A DNA stretch of 64,000 nt from NCBI RefSeq assembly GCF_918797505.1, contig NC_092797.1, forward strand, positions 52,736,157-52,800,156, in the 5' to 3' direction. The position numbers and the translations under genes were made by a program. The notes beneath the pieces were generated by a model that was given only the letters and a program-made list of their open reading frames with translations, had not been told where the DNA came from and made no database searches. The DNA comes from Bemisia tabaci (Eukaryota > Arthropoda > Insecta > Hemiptera > Aleyrodidae). This document shows, one piece after another, positions 42,401-56,800 of the stretch. Numbering within the stretch: the first letter of the stretch is position 1; each line of letters opens with the position of its first letter.

Positions 42401-43747
42401 GCCCTACATGAATTAAATCACAATCCAAGGATAGGCATCAGCCTTGAGAATTTCCCTGTCTTTTTTCTGATTTATTATCATCTGAAACTGAATTTCGATT
42501 TATATTTTTTCCATGTGCCTTGTTATTTTTCCTGTGAAAGCAACCGAGTATGCTTAAAGCATCTTGTTTGGCGCTATTTTTCTTTAGTTCTGTCTTGGTA
42601 CATTTTTCTCAAGAGCTGCTAGTCCCAGCAACTAAGTAGTCTTTTAATAAAGCCTATTTTAAGATTTTGATATTTTCTCTAGAAAGGAGAAGGAGGGAAA
42701 GTTAAAGACAGTATGATATCATTTTAGACCTACATTCAAGGCAGAGGGGTTCATAATTCCAATTTTTAGCTTGATGTACTTTATGGATAACTCCTTAGGG
42801 TTTGCATCTTACATCCACTTTGCTTTAAGACTGCTTCTCATCATTTAACTTGAAAGAGCTGATGTATGTTTGCTATGTAACAATATGAAACCCTCCAGTT
42901 CCAAAACTGTACTGTTCAAAGCCAAGGCTGACCCTCTCGATAAAATGTCTCGATTTTATTGCGATGTTCATTTTTATTAAAACTGAATACCATCGATTTT
43001 CCAGTCGGTCCAGTCTGTCCGCAATATAATCCACCCTAACGATCCTCTTTATCCTCATTTGGAAACGATCGTCGAGAAAATCCCTCCACCGATATGGCAG
43101 AGGTTGAAGAATAGACATCGAGTTTGTGATGATGGCTTGGACTCGCCCCACTCTCAAGGCCCTTGTCAGATTACACAAGCAGGTAAACTAATTCTCTGCG
43201 TAACTCTTTTTTCATCGTTTGTCTTTTTACTCGCAATGATAACCTCTTTATCCTTTTCTAATGTTAGTCTTTGATGATGCAAAAAAGTTTCCTCACCTTT
43301 TACAGGTAATCAAAGCATTACAGACTTATGGTCGAACTGAAGCGCAATGGCAGCTATTAGTGGAGAGAGTGATTCTGTTGGAGGATGTGTCCAGGAACCA
43401 GTCTAGTCGTGATAGGAGGTTCAAACATTCCTTCCCGCAAAATAGACCCCTCTGGGTCAATCGTATTTTCACACCCTCCATTGGTTCGTATTTAAATTTA
43501 CTTTATTCTTTCATTTTATTTTGTCTGCACAAGCGCAATCGAAATCATTGTGAATGGAATTTTAAATCATAACTATCTGTAGACTATATGTAGACTCCCG
43601 TTGCTAGCCCTGCATTGCTTGTTAGCCCTCTGCTATTCTGATGATAGGACAAGCCTGAAAATTTCATGAATTGTATTTTTAATTTTTCCCTGTAACCAAT
43701 AATTCGCTATGTTTTTTAGTTTGTTTTCCTTCCAAAGTTGAAATCAT

Positions 43748-43792
<45 letters not shown>

Positions 43793-46700
43793 CTATAACA
43801 TGTGTTGATTTCTTTTTAGAGTGGTATTGGCGATGTTGGATGCACCCAATCGTCCTCAAAACAGCTGCCATCATCTCTGCCGTCCTCTCAACTGCAGTTG
43901 TGTGGTCTGAAGTAACATTCTTCAATAAAAAACCAGTACTGTCTATTTTTGCCATTTTAGTCAACCTAGCCAAACCGAACTATGATTATTTTACCATCGA
44001 GGTAAGCCAATAACTGGGTTGCATATAGCAAAAAGGAATCAGCGAGATTACAGTGTTTTCAAAATCGCTTAACTTCCTATTCACTTTTAAAAATACTTAA
44101 TATATGTACAGTTTTGAAATTTACACAATTTTTTTCCTTTAAAATCAACAATATTTTTGGTTGGAAGCAAAAAATATTTGCTTTTCTGGGATATTTCATA
44201 GATAATAGTGAGAAGCAACAGTTTTACAACACTGCAATTGTGCTGGTTCTTTTTTGCTGAATGCGATCCGACTTAAAATCAAAGTGTTTGTAAAATTAGA
44301 CCAACTTGTTTGTCCCAAGTGTAATCCCATGAAGCAATGCTAGAATCTCACCAACGATTCATTCCTTTTCACAGAAAATTTTCTTGTTAAGAGCTCGAAG
44401 AAATGATTTCAACCTAAACTTCTAGACGGGTGAAGTGAGGGGTACACAATATCTTAAATATCTTGCATTTTTTGGATGAGACATTCATGCATGCCAAGAT
44501 CAAAAGTGAAAATGTAATTAACAACCTATCTTCTATGGAACAGATAGGATTTTAAGACTAAAGTTTAGGAGCTGATTCAGAGCAAATTTTCTGCCTAAGG
44601 ACCACTGTAAAGCAAGGGCAAAGTGATTATTCAGTAGAATGAGCAGTTAGAGAATGTTTGTTGAAAAAGAAGCAAGTTTTGTGTAACACTGTTCCTTTTT
44701 TAAGTATAATTTATTTGGTTTTTTTTTTTCCTTTCAGCTTCTATCAACAGTCATCATAGCCTACCTATGCTTGTGCGCATTTGCCACCGTGCTGAAAATC
44801 AGAGTGCTCAACTATTACTACCTCGCACCACACCACTTGACAGATGAACATAGTCTCGTTTTCTCTGGTATGATGCTTTCTCGACTGACACCGCCGATGT
44901 GTCTCAATTTCCTAGGTCTCATTCATATGGACAGCCATGTTATCAAAAGTCAGCTCATGGAAACGCATTACACCCAAGTCAGTATCCATTCTTTTTTTGT
45001 CCCTTTTAGTATTGAATATCTTATCGACCAATTGTGACCAATTCTTGCTGTTAGGGGATAAAATCTGCCTCTCTCTGATGCCTGTAAATCCAGCATTTTT
45101 TTATCTCAGAAAGTCTATATTTATCAAGAATAATTAGTTTTCACGGAGTTAGTCTTTTCAAGAATAATTAGTTTAGGGGACGTCCTATGAAGGGATGACT
45201 GCAGAGCATTGAAGAAAAGATGTCGCACTGTCAGCTGCCCGATACCCTCTGGTAAGATGGGCCTCTGTGGCATTTGGGTGTCGCAAAATGCCAGAGAACG
45301 CTGTGTATGTGATGTAAGTATTAATTTTTGCTTCTTATTGAATCCTTCCAGTGAGATTTAATGCTGTAAATATGGGTCCAAAAGCTAAAAACTACCATTT
45401 TTCACGGATTTTTTTTACTTTAATGTTGACCTAAGAATTTATTTATTTGTCTCTGGTTTGCAGGTTATGGGTCACATGGATGTTATCTCTATAATATCGG
45501 ATGGATTCAACGTATATTTTCCCATAGCCATGCTTGCCCTATGTCTAGCCACCTACTTCAGTGTAGGCTCTAGGATACTATCAGTTGTTGGTTTCCCGCA
45601 GTTTCTTGGGGATGATGAAGTCACAACAGACCTAATTGATGAAGGAAAAAAATTGATTGGCTGTGGTGAGAATTTCATACAATTGCCTCATTTTTGACCT
45701 TACAATACATTTCCAGTTTCAACGGAAGACTCGGTGATTAGATTGTGTTCACTCCAAAATATTAAGTCCAAAATGTAACGTAAAGAAAACAAAGTTTCTC
45801 ACTTGCAAGGAAACTGCTTTTGCTGGGTGCACAACTTGGTTAAAAACTTTGGTCATAGTTTCATGAGATTTAGTATTGTAGCCAAAAGTTTTTCATGGGA
45901 ACCTCAATGGTTCGTGTTAAAACCACTTTTTTCCATGGTTTCACAAAGTTTCAATTGTGGTGTACACCAATTTTCACTAAATACATTATCTACAAGTGAA
46001 TTAAATCAGAAGGACCTACGTGCAATGAATTTGCGTGCATCATAGTTCCTTTTAGTTTTATTCATTTATACATAGTTTTCCTTGGTATTATACATCCAAT
46101 CCATTGTTCAAAAATTCGACGGTACTAAATTTTTATAATATCTCTAAAAATTTCTTGGATTTTGTTTGCAGAAAAATTGCGGAAACAGAAGACTGAGGAA
46201 AGTGCGGAAAGACGGAGAGAGTATCTCAAGAGGTTTGATAGGTCCAGCAATCAAGATAACCGTGGTAGCAGTAGTAAGTTTAGACTTCATTCTCATTATG
46301 TATAATTTCTACTCAGAGATTTCATGAGGAAATCAAACACCTCTATCTCTGTAGAGCTAAGAGGTACCAGAGATCATGCGTAAAAATGTAAATTTTTACT
46401 ATCAGAATTGAACATAGATTTCTGTCGTTTAGAGGTCGAATTTCGGTATCAAAAAAAGGTGAAAAATTACACTGATTACCCTCTTTTGACGCCTCATCCC
46501 GATTTTGATAAGATGAGGGATCCAAAAGAGGGAAAATTTTTTAAACTGTTACTATTAGTATAAGTCAAAAGTTTTAAATGAACATCTCTTTGAAGGATTT
46601 TCATGCAGATTGGCAAAATCAATAACATTTCTTTTGAAAAGTTTTCCGTTATCAATAGAATCCAATTAAAAATAGCACACTTTTTCTATTCTTGAGCTGG

Positions 46701-47121
46701 AACAAAGTTTTGCATCAAAAGTAATGTGAAAAGAAGACAGTTTTAAAGAAATGGAATCTCCAGTATGTAGGCAAACTTTCCCTTCAATTTCAATTGGAGC
46801 TGGGAGATTGGTGTAAATAACTACGCACAAAGTACGATTTGATTAGTCAATAAAACTATTTCTTAACTACTTCCATGGCTCCTCCTTTCAGCCCCCCCCC
46901 CCCCAAAAAAAAAAAAATTAAAAAAATAAAAAATTAACTTCATTTTTTCTATTTTCACAGATACTTCCACTGTGGTGGACGATTCACCCAGCACAAATTT
47001 GCTGACTGCCGCCGAGCCTATTGATTGGTACCACAAACCACAGTTTGACGTCTCTGCCTCAGACGAATATCAATCAAGTCGGATAGTGAACCCTCCAAGA
47101 AACATTTTTGATGACGTTTAA
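39435..47121 (+). CDS. LMBRD2: LMBR1 domain-containing protein 2 homolog, complete
   Basis: A multipass membrane protein; in mammals LMBRD2 has been tied to GPCR (beta-adrenergic) signalling. Exons: 39435-39608, 40075-40232, 40939-41106, 42081-42291, 43005-43182, 43268-43483, 43820-44001, 44738-44977, 45464-45665, 46172-46273 and 46961-47121 (TAA). They sum to 1,992 nt (663 aa) with consistent phases and GT-AG junctions. The ATG follows an acceptor at 39424, so an upstream untranslated exon exists. Hydrophobic segments near residues 5-25, 30-55, 100-120, 140-160, 175-195, 375-395, 430-450, 475-490 and 530-550 give about nine spans, with a long cytoplasmic loop between the fifth and sixth. Family motifs: ISWYFSLLIVFVLPLDVSS, NTWGLFLLVILLGYALVEIP, RVLNYYYLAPHHLTDEHSL, SRLTPPMCLNFLGLIHMDS. 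The C-terminus NIFDDV matches the family's NDV-type end. Confidence 0.95.
40586..40835. mobile_element. Foldback MITE family B, copy 2
   Basis: The arms (caaagcatcacaaacgccatg and its inverse catggtgcctgtgatacttt) and the core (ggttgaatctgtctggaaat) match 12367-12615. It lies in LMBRD2 intron 2. Confidence 0.78.
41341..41593. mobile_element. Foldback MITE family B, copy 3
   Basis: The arms (tcacctttcggccaaattat, then cacaagagccatg, and the inverse catggcacttgtgataattt) match copies at 12367 and 40586. The internal part is in the reverse order relative to copy 2. It lies in LMBRD2 intron 3, so copies 2 and 3 flank exon 40939-41106. Confidence 0.78.
41675..41896. mobile_element. 222-bp MITE with ~33-bp inverted ends
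   Basis: TGGACGTATGTCTGTCAAAT then GGAACTAAGCGCC at the left pairs with gggcgcttcgttccg then tttgacagaaacacgtcca at the right. The interior is GC-rich. No certain target duplication was identified. It lies in LMBRD2 intron 3, 80 bp after a family B element. Confidence 0.75.
43749..43787 (+). repeat. Poly(T) run of 39 at an LMBRD2 acceptor
   Basis: Thirty-nine consecutive T, 32 bp upstream of the acceptor for exon 43820-44001. It may extend the polypyrimidine tract; its exact length is doubtful. Confidence 0.85.
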
Positions 47122-48257
47122 AGCATCCTGTAGGCTCCTGTAATTTAAGCTCTGAGAGTAATTTTCCTGCTAATAAGTAGCATCCATTTATCACCATTCA
47201 CAGGAAAATAGACCTCAGTGCTGAAACATTTGTCATTTCCCTGACGAACGATCAAAACTCCATTCCAACGTTGCCAAACTGACTCAAACAATTCCATTCT
47301 TTTCTATGATTTTGTGAACAAAATTTTGTTGCTTTTTGCGTGTGATAAGTAAAAAAATCAGTGAAATTTTCATTAAAAAATGCCCTACAGTTTTTTTCAG
47401 TTGAAGTACAATTTACCAGTGAAAATTTCGCATCGTTGAAATGTAGTTGCATTCTTTCACATGGAGAACAGCAAAATTGACACCTCTGTTTAGAAAAGTG
47501 TTTTTTGAACATTTTTGTGAAAATTAGTCTAAGCTACGTCGAATAGCCTAGTTACTTCCTTTGGAATACTATGGAGTGTTTTATGTCAAGGAATACATTT
47601 CCAAGTTTCCAACCTGGCTCAACGAAAATTGCTGGAAACTTTTGAGCAGCTTTGCTTGTCCTTAGATAAATGACGAAGATATTAATACAATTCTAGAAAT
47701 TGCTTGCAATGATCAGTCAAGAAATTGTATTTAAATTTTCTCACAGAGTATCTGAAAATTCGTATTTTGCGGAAAATGTTCAGCTGAGTGCGTGAATTAA
47801 GTCATGTGCCTTTGATTAGGATAGACTAGGTTTCATGAGACTGAGTAAGCAAGTGGATTCCGTGAGTGAATTGTAGCATAGATCTGGTTAAGATTTCTTA
47901 CCTCCTTTTTCAAATGAGTCATTTATGATAAAACTTGTTTAAGATCTATGTTTCCTTAACAGTCGCATGCTTTTCCAGGCCCCTTGATTATGCTGACTGA
48001 CCAATGACTTTTACAGGAATTTTGCGTCCATAGGCTGAAGTCCTGTAAATCTTACAGGAATCCTTCTTTATACGAGACTCAGTGAAATTTGCCTTGTAAG
48101 ACACTTTTCAGAACTCAATTCAGCTCTCAGTGAACCAAAGCAACTGGCTACCAACTGAACATAATAATTAAAGTTTTATTGGGTGAATTTTCTCAGAAGT
48201 AAAATTTCTGTAGCATTTAATTGTACATACCATTAAGACTGATTGCGTTTTATTGAG

Positions 48258-48447
48258 AGAAGAGGAGAACAAGCAGGAAGCTATTTGGACTACATTTTGC
48301 AATTCGGAACTGAAATTTCTAGCTCTTCGATAAAAACACTTAATTGCTTAGAGAAACTAATGGTACATATGTTGTTTCTAAACTGAGACAGAAATTGTAG
48401 TTCCTAATTGCAAAACGTAGTCTAATTCTGTTTGTTCTCTTAAGATA
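48258..48447. mobile_element. Foldback MITE family C, copy 2
   Basis: TTGGACTACATTTTGCAATT is mirrored at the right (attgcaaaacgtagtc), with paired outer stretches (agaggagaacaagcagg and ctgtttgttctctt). It shares its core with 13365-13535. It lies in the presumed 3' region of LMBRD2. Confidence 0.7.
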
Positions 48448-51400
48448 TTACGCCTAATTTTGTGGCGTTTTGTCCTGTTCAACAAGGAACTGAATTATAC
48501 CTTGTGCAGTGACCCATTTGTTCCCTGTTAAACTGGAGGGAAGTGTACAATCTAGTAATTGTAGCAAAATTTGCATGCTCATCATTCCACTTCGAGTTAC
48601 AAACGTCAAGTTAGTTAGTTATCTAGACTTCGATTTAGTTATTTAATCTCTCCTTTGGCAGCTTTAACCATCGTGTAAATATTTCCTCGATTTTTTTTTG
48701 GCTTATTTAGACATTTTTTAATCTCTAGTCAGCACCTTTTTTTTTCATGATATACTCTCTTTGTTTCAAACTCTATCCCGATGTTTCTCAATACTCACAG
48801 ATAGTAAATGTTTTATAGCTTCCAAAGCCGAAATTTGCGCTTTGAAAAACCAAAATTGTAAATTAGATTGCTAAATCTAGATTTTGTTATTTTATACAGT
48901 GCAGTATAACCAAAGGATCCTTTTGTGCACCGAGGTTACCGTTAAGTGAGAATCCAAGTTTGGAGTTGAGAAAGAGGGCTTTTTTTGTGCTATTTCCTTG
49001 CATTGAAAATTAGAAAATATCTCAATTCTTCGATCTTGTGCTGGAGAAAATCCAACAAATGAACCTCCGTGGGTGATGCCTTTGGAAAGTGTACATTCCT
49101 TCGCAACGGAGAATTTTCCTTGTCCGAAGAATTGCCTTTGTCTTTACGAGGTATTTTCAACAATGAAGGCACTTTTGGATGGTTTCAAGTTATTTTGTCA
49201 ACAAATTCTTGCTTTATCCCTCTCTAATCATTGAATCGTCCAAGGTCCCATCCATCAATACCTGCCTCGTAGAATTTTACCTTTGCCTTCGTCCAGACTG
49301 AACATTGTCCAAATAAATCCAAATAAGTAACAATACTTTGCACCCAATCTGAATTTTATTTGCTGATTTTTCTATCTACCAATCCCATTATTTTCTTAAA
49401 AAATTGAGCGAGGGGAATGTAGGCTGCTTATCGCTGTATAAACAGTTGCCATTTAGGAGTTTTTGATCTCATGTATAATGTGTGTCACATTTTTACATGA
49501 TCGTCTTTTTAGTGCCAATGCTTGCAGTAATAAACTAATTCGTCCCTATTGTATCATAATCCGCCACCAGTTATTTAGTAGACTTCAGTCAAACTGGTAG
49601 ATGGTAAAATTTTTGGAATACAGTAAAAGTTTATTAAGTTGAATTGTACAGGGAGAATATTTTATCCTAAATGGCAATTCGAGCAATCGTTTCTCCGTTT
49701 AAAACAAATTTTGCATAGAGATAGTAAAAATTCCTCATGAAAAGCTGTCTCTTCTCTGCCTCTTTCGTGTATGAAGGTGAGGAACACTGAATTCATACGT
49801 AGTATTTCTTTCTTTTCACGGAAATAACCGAAAATGTTCTTAAACATAAGCTACTTTCTGTTCGACACTAATAACTACAAATTCAACTGCAGTCTATTTC
49901 TTTTATTTTGTTTCCTATTACCAAAGGAATCGAAAACAAATTCGACTTAAGCGTCACTCTACTTAGCAAACTTATATTGTAGGTATATCATAGCAGGTGG
50001 TGATGTAGGTTTAAGGGGTCACCATTTGAGATGCTCACTCCTGACTTTTTCTTACTCACATCAAAAGGACTTAAATTTCTGTATTCTTTGGGATTCGAAT
50101 TTTTCTCCCTTCTTTAATGAGTTGAACTTGGTTCTAACAATTGAATTTCCTATCTATGAAAGTAGGTGTAGAATAGAACTGACCATACTCTACAATCCGC
50201 ATCTTCATTTAAATTTCTATCTGTGTAGCTCTTAAAATTCTTATGTATACATCTAGACTCCTCAGTCTTAAAAGAGAGGGGTTCATGCTTTGGGCAATGA
50301 TAGAATCCAAAGGTACTCTTAATTTGCAATTTTTATTTTAAGTAAAAAATAGATAAAATAAATCAGCTTAAGGATTGATTAAATAGAGATGTGATTTCAT
50401 TTCAAAATCCGTTAGTTTTCTGATCAACTTGAGTAAAGGCCCGGAAAAGGTTTCAAGTCTGAGAATACTGCTCTCATTGAGGCATTGTAGAAAATACTTC
50501 GGTATATAATTGTTCGCAGTGGCTCAGAAACTAACTCCTCATTTTTGAGTTCATGGGGGCGACAGAATTTATTAAAGCCGGTTCATTCAGACTCCATGTT
50601 ATTATTAGCAGAGTTACTTCTTTCCTTGATTTAGAGTTAAGTTCGAATAATTTCTAGGTAACCTTAAATATCTGTCTCTTTTCAATACCTTCTCTTGTAT
50701 CTATTTTTGTTTTGTGCAATATTTTTTTTTGTATGACATTGGCAGATGCTCTTGTGATCATTCTGTAAAAAAACTCAGTAGTGTACCTGGGTCTTTCGAT
50801 GCCTCAATACACTAAATTTATCCGTTGAATTATAAAAGAGCGTGATGTAACTGAAAGGTTGATTTTTATTTTGTCCTCCTTGTTTTCAAAATCACTTTCG
50901 ATTTTTGAAGTGCTCTTTAAGGTGAGGTAATTTTTGGGGCGGTGCTCTGTAATTCCCAGTCTAACTGGACACGGACTTGCCCTGCCATCTTAAGAAGGAA
51001 GGGAAATTTTGATGGTCTAATGAAATAACAAGTGAGAAGGAAGCCAAACGAGTTCTAAAAACAAATTTATCGTGATGAATAAGTAGTACAAATTTTATTG
51101 ACTTCAACGTCTGAAGAACAATGAACGTCAAAAGAACAAGGCCTCATATTTCGCAGAGACTCAGTAAACAAAAATACAAAATTAGTATCTATACAGAAAT
51201 TAAAAAATACAAGAAAAAATAACGTCATTCCAGAAGTCTCCGAAGTTACATATATAAGGCTAAGCAAAAAATTGGCTCCATAACCCTGGCAAGTTTCATA
51301 GCCTTTATTCACAGAAGTGCTCTTGCACTTGTATTGGAAAAATAACTTATGATGAATGTGAAAAATTTCTAAGAACTGAGTTTGAAAGAGCTGAGTTAGA

Positions 51401-53528
51401 GAGTTAGAAATAAAAGATGTACGAAACATTCTTCTATGTAAAAGTCACTAATGGAGTCATGTATAGTATGTGAGTCATAAAGAAGGCCCACACAGAAAAT
51501 CACAGAATTAATAAATTTGAAACATAAGTCAAGACAAAAAATGATTTAGCTTCATTCCAAATCGTTTTTAAACATCTCATTCTGATACTTAGTCACAAAG
51601 ATATATCAATAAATAAATACACTCAATTTTCTTGCAAAGTTCTATTTTTATTTCTTCTTAACTGCCGAAATATATTTATCGCCTCTTCTTCTGAGGACAA
51701 AAATCTAAGAGACAATGGATGACTTTGTTAGATGAAACATATTTAACGGAGAATGAGACCAAAATGACACCTTAAAAAGGTGACACTGTGTTTATCTTGC
51801 AAAAATGATGCAAGAAAGAAAAAATTCTAGAAAAAAAGTGAGCAAAAAATTTTGAAAGATTAGGATTTTCAAAGCACCGAAATAATACATCAAGAAGATG
51901 AGTGAACCCTGTAAAGTAAATCAGTCAGTTAGTCATGCAAAAAATTAGATAAGTAGATATACATATTAATGGAGCACTATAAGAAAGATTACCATCTACT
52001 TGATAGATTTAGAAAATCATTAACTTACGAATTTGTTCCTATCTAAACAAAAACTTTTCATTTCAGTCTTACAAACAATCACTACTTAATTTTGATGGAT
52101 CTTAAATATTATGAAAATATGCTGGAAAATTTTGCAACAGTGGAAAGTTAGGATGACACAACTCTCACCCATCTACTTGAAAAAAAGGAACATGGAGCCG
52201 AAATAAACTACTACATGGTACTTAAAAATGTTTTCTTTTTTTAAAACATCAGACGCAAGTTCTCCTAATATATTTCCTACAGCTTTTCTGAGTTTACGGC
52301 AGGATGATTCATTACAGTTTCAACCTATTTTTTGGTTGCCTTGATGGCTCCATGCTCCTGAACCAAAAAGTGAGAATACATGAAGTTTGAAAAATTAGCA
52401 AAAATTCTTCATGGGTAAAGGGCGCTTGACAAAAATTATTTCACTATAAAAATGACGAGTTTTCGAAAAATAAATAATTGTTAAACATCAGTGGGAAAAA
52501 TAGACATACTTCTCTTGCAGTCTTGATCAATTCCATTCGCACACATATCTTTTGTGCTGGACGAAACCTGTAACTCTATAACTAAAAGTTACATCAATGG
52601 TAACACCTACAGCTAAAGAGAGAACTATATTACAAACTCTGGATTCAAGGAGAACTGTACAAAGAAAGGTAAACTAAAAAGTTGTGAGCTTATCAATTAG
52701 CCAAAACTGCATATTTACATCTGCCCAAAGTTTTCAAGTCTGATATGAACAGGGATATTGCTCTTCATAACATACAGTTGATAACGTCCGACACTGTGCA
52801 AAGTAAGCCAGGAAAAATCAGGGAAACTACAACATTGAATGACTGTATTCACAATGAGCAATATCGCTGTTAAAAGTGAACAAGGGAACTTGGCAGTAGG
52901 ACAAGTCTCATTATTTTTATTGATTTACATCCTATTACGATCTGAACAAATTTCTAACAAACACAAATAATACCTACATTTCAGTAGCAAGCTGTACACA
53001 GCATAAGAGAAGCTGGGATCAAAGGTGCTGCAAGAGCCATCATTTCATTCACAGTAAGAGACTTAAGATTGGGCATCAAAGCAGTTTTAATGTTTCAGCC
53101 TCGACTAATAACTGCCCTTCTTTTTATCTCTTGTATTTCATATAGAAGAAGTCTCTTGCAGAATAAGTCCCGCTTGAAAAATAAAAGTTTATCTGCTATG
53201 GATTTTCTATTTTCTCACTGAAAAATGCCACCAAAATGACTTATTCAACAAAAATGAAATCTTAGTAAGGACCAGACAGGGGGATTTCCTTCTCATAAAG
53301 AGGCCACCGCAGCTAAGTGAATATCAATATTAATGTCACCTCTCAAACGGAAGCAGGGACTTGACTGTGAGATTGAATGTGACTAAGCACCACTTTTTGA
53401 GGCACCTGTGCTATCACGGGGGGACAACATTCAAAAACTTGAAAGAGATCATGTTATAATTTTAAAAAAAATATGGTTTGGAGAAGAATTTGTTGTTCAG
53501 AAAACGTAACTCGCACAACCAAGCGGCA

Positions 53529-53549
53529 AAAAAAAAAAAAAAAAAAAAT
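53529..53549 (+). repeat. Poly(A) run
   Basis: About 21 consecutive A in the region downstream of GPR143. Confidence 0.8.
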
Positions 53550-53801
53550 CATTTAAGAGATTATTGTAAATTAATTATTAATTACTCCTTAAAATACTAC
53601 ACGGTACATTAGGGAAAAGAATATACAAACAAAAACGAAATTTAACTAAAAAGCACTGCAGGTACGGATGAGTTTGTTGGTTGATGAGTAAAAACCCTAG
53701 ATATTAAAAGTGTTATACTTTTCAATAGTTCTGGTTGAGAAATGAATGCGTGAGTATATTAAAGAACTAGATACACAGTCATTTGAAAACAAAATGAAAA
53801 T

Positions 53802-56800
53802 CTAATCAGAAGTGGTTTTTCCTGATTGTTTACTTGCTGGAAGAAGCGGTGTAGTTTCCCCAAAAGCTTGTTGGTGGTTTCTGAACAGCATGACTTTGTC
53901 TCTTGATCTCCGATAGACTAGACTGTTGAACAATGCTTGAAGTGGATTTGTAGTTGCCTGAAAGAATATAGGATCGTTAATTTTTATTTTATTTGAAATT
54001 ATTTTAACCTTTAAAAAAAATTCAACACGTAATAATAGTTCTACGGAAGAAACCCCTTTGTACTCTACACCTTTAAACTTTCTCTAAATTTTCCTTAGAT
54101 TATGAGGAATAGATGTGCAAAATTTCAAGTGTCAGTGTTGCTTTGTTTTGTGTTTCAAAATAAAACAGTAGACAAACAACGTCTGATGCCGTCAGTCTAA
54201 TTATGGTTCAATTAGTCCACACCCTTGATGAAAAGTTTTAGACTTTCATAAAACGTAAACTTAAGAGTCAACACACTGAATTTTGTGAGGGAACAAATTC
54301 AACAATGGCAATAAATGTTCGTACTTTAAATATGTGTCAAACTGCCTCTTAGCTTCTCTCTTACCATTCAATATTAATCCACATACATTAGAGTCGCGCC
54401 AAAGGAACAAAAAATTTTATCTTTACCTCTCTTTCAAATGTTTCATAAAGTTTTTTAAAGAGTGTTATAAAATTTTTCAAGGCTTTGTAGTTAAAAAGTC
54501 AGCTGTACTGAATGAAAAATAATTTTACAGGTCTAAAATACCATGGAAAAAAGACTTACCATCAAATACCACAAAACCAAAATGAAAGTTCGTGGTAGAT
54601 TATCCCAGTACACCCAAACGATAATACCTCCGATTATATTTGGTAACCAGCATACATAGAAGACCAAATTGATGAGCCCAAACTTCAGCCGAATGGAGTC
54701 CACAATTTTGCGCTCTTTCTGTGTGTATTGGCACAGACTGCGAGCAACCACTATATGAACCGATCTGGCGGACAGTAGATACAGGATTGGGTTGACTGTC
54801 ATGACTGTGAGGATTGGCAGATAGGTGGCAAAATAGTTCGGAAGAATACGCAGAAAAGCGCTTTCATTGGGTAACAAATTGTGACAGCTGGAAAAAGAAA
54901 AAAAAAATTAAAGGAGTTTTAAAACAGCTACAGGGAAAGGAGGTCGGTAATAACCCTATCACACTCCATGAACCCTTACCTGCTACTTTTGAATGCAAAC
55001 TGCTTAATGGAAATTTTGACAATATGTTAAGGCTTTCATTTTTTCATATTGACACAAATGAATTTCTCTTGTTGAAACTATTTCTTACTGTGTTGACAGG
55101 ATAGAAAAAGGTAGGGAAGGTATCATGTTCCATATCCATTTTTGAAGTCTTGTAGTGCTGACATCAAACTTTCAAAGAACAGCCCACTGATCATCTTTTT
55201 TTGACCAACTAGTAAAAAAGCTGAACTAGATTAGTTAATAAGGAACCACAATGGAGATGTTGCACGTGTGAAGAATTTGCGATTTGAATATAGATTCTTA
55301 AGTAAAAGTTCGCAAGAAACACCATGTTGCCACCAATTTTCTCTGAAATAAACTCCCAAGCTCAAAAAAAGCTCTCTAGTTGAGGCCAAAATGGAGGGGA
55401 TATCCCACGCTATCCTGAGAGTCCACCTCTACATCTAGACAAACTCTCCATGCAAAGATAGGGAGTAAATACATTAGCAGTGATGCCGTATTTTCAGTCT
55501 TAGAGTCCCCAAATAAAGTGGTAGCCCTGTCAATGTATTTGCTCCCTATCTTTGCATGGAGAGTTCGTCTTGATGTAGACGTGGACTCTCTAACAAGGGA
55601 CATCCCCTCCATTTTGGCCTCAACTTGAGAGCTTATTTTGAGCTTGGGAGTTGATTTCAGAGAAAACCAGTGGCACCATCGTGTTTTTTGCGAACTTTTA
55701 CAAAAGGATCAATAGTCAAATCGCAAATTCCTCACACATGCAACATCTCCATTCCTGACTCAGTTATAAAAGCGCTGATATGCACAAGGAATCAAATGGC
55801 TCATACGTTGTTTTTAAAATGAGCCAGCGATAATAGTGCTTTACTGAGAAATCTAGTCCAGTTGTATTTAGGAATTGATACATTCATGAACTCCATGAAA
55901 TCTGTGAGAAATTTTAGAGGTTCCGCAAAGTTCATCACAAGATAAGATTCCTTAAATTTCTGAATGGCATGCAGCACTAAATTTTAGACAGTGAAGTGAT
56001 GTTTGAGCCATTGTGCCACTTGGGAACACCATCTCTTTGTCTGACCCATCTCTGTTTTTTGAAAAGTTAGCGGTTGAAAATTATTACCTTTTGAGAAGAA
56101 AATTAAATCATAGACAGAACCGTCAAAATTTTTAATCTTCTTCTGACCTACTGAAAAAATGAAATTTGTTTCCTCCAGCCTTTTAGACTGCGGTGCATAC
56201 ACTGAAGTATCCATCAAAAATTAGTTTCAAGACTATCAAGGTTCTAGAAGTGAAGAGAGTAGAAGTCTGATCAGAGACAAAAGCCAAGTAAAAGATGGCA
56301 AAAAACGGTCAAAAATCTAAACCAAGCCCTGTTCTTACTAAAGAACTAATCTTAAGAGGAAACATCCCTTGACAGAGATTCATTACTTACTCTACATTCG
56401 GAGCATATAAGATGAATAAGCCGACACTAGTTAGACACGCAGGGATGATCCACACCAATGAATGATACAAGACAGGATATCCCTTTTTGTCCTGGAGCGC
56501 CAGCCACATGTCAATGGCATAGATCAGAGTCCACATCCAAGTTACGGTGTAAAAGTATTGTATTATCACCTGTTAATTCCAAATGAAATTCATTAAGGCT
56601 TAGATGAAATATGCGTGATGTTTTCTTCCTCTCTTTCACAGACTATGTGAATTTTTCTTCATTTGTAGGAATACCAAAACTGTCTAGTCTTCCATTGGCC
56701 TTATAAGGTATTTCCTCTATTTTTACCAACCTTCATGATTACTTTCCCTCTAAAAATAAAAAAAGGGAAAAACAAGCTTTTCACTTGTAATAATTGAACT

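Larger units (their letters stand above)
47122..53801. other. 3' region between convergent LMBRD2 and GPR143
   Basis: No coding gene is recognised. The left part is probably the long 3' untranslated region of LMBRD2; an AATAAA lies at 49529-49534 (agtaataaactaatt). The right part is probably the 3' region of GPR143. A family C foldback element is at 48258-48447. Open frames here are at most about 120 codons and have no family resemblance. Confidence 0.5.
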
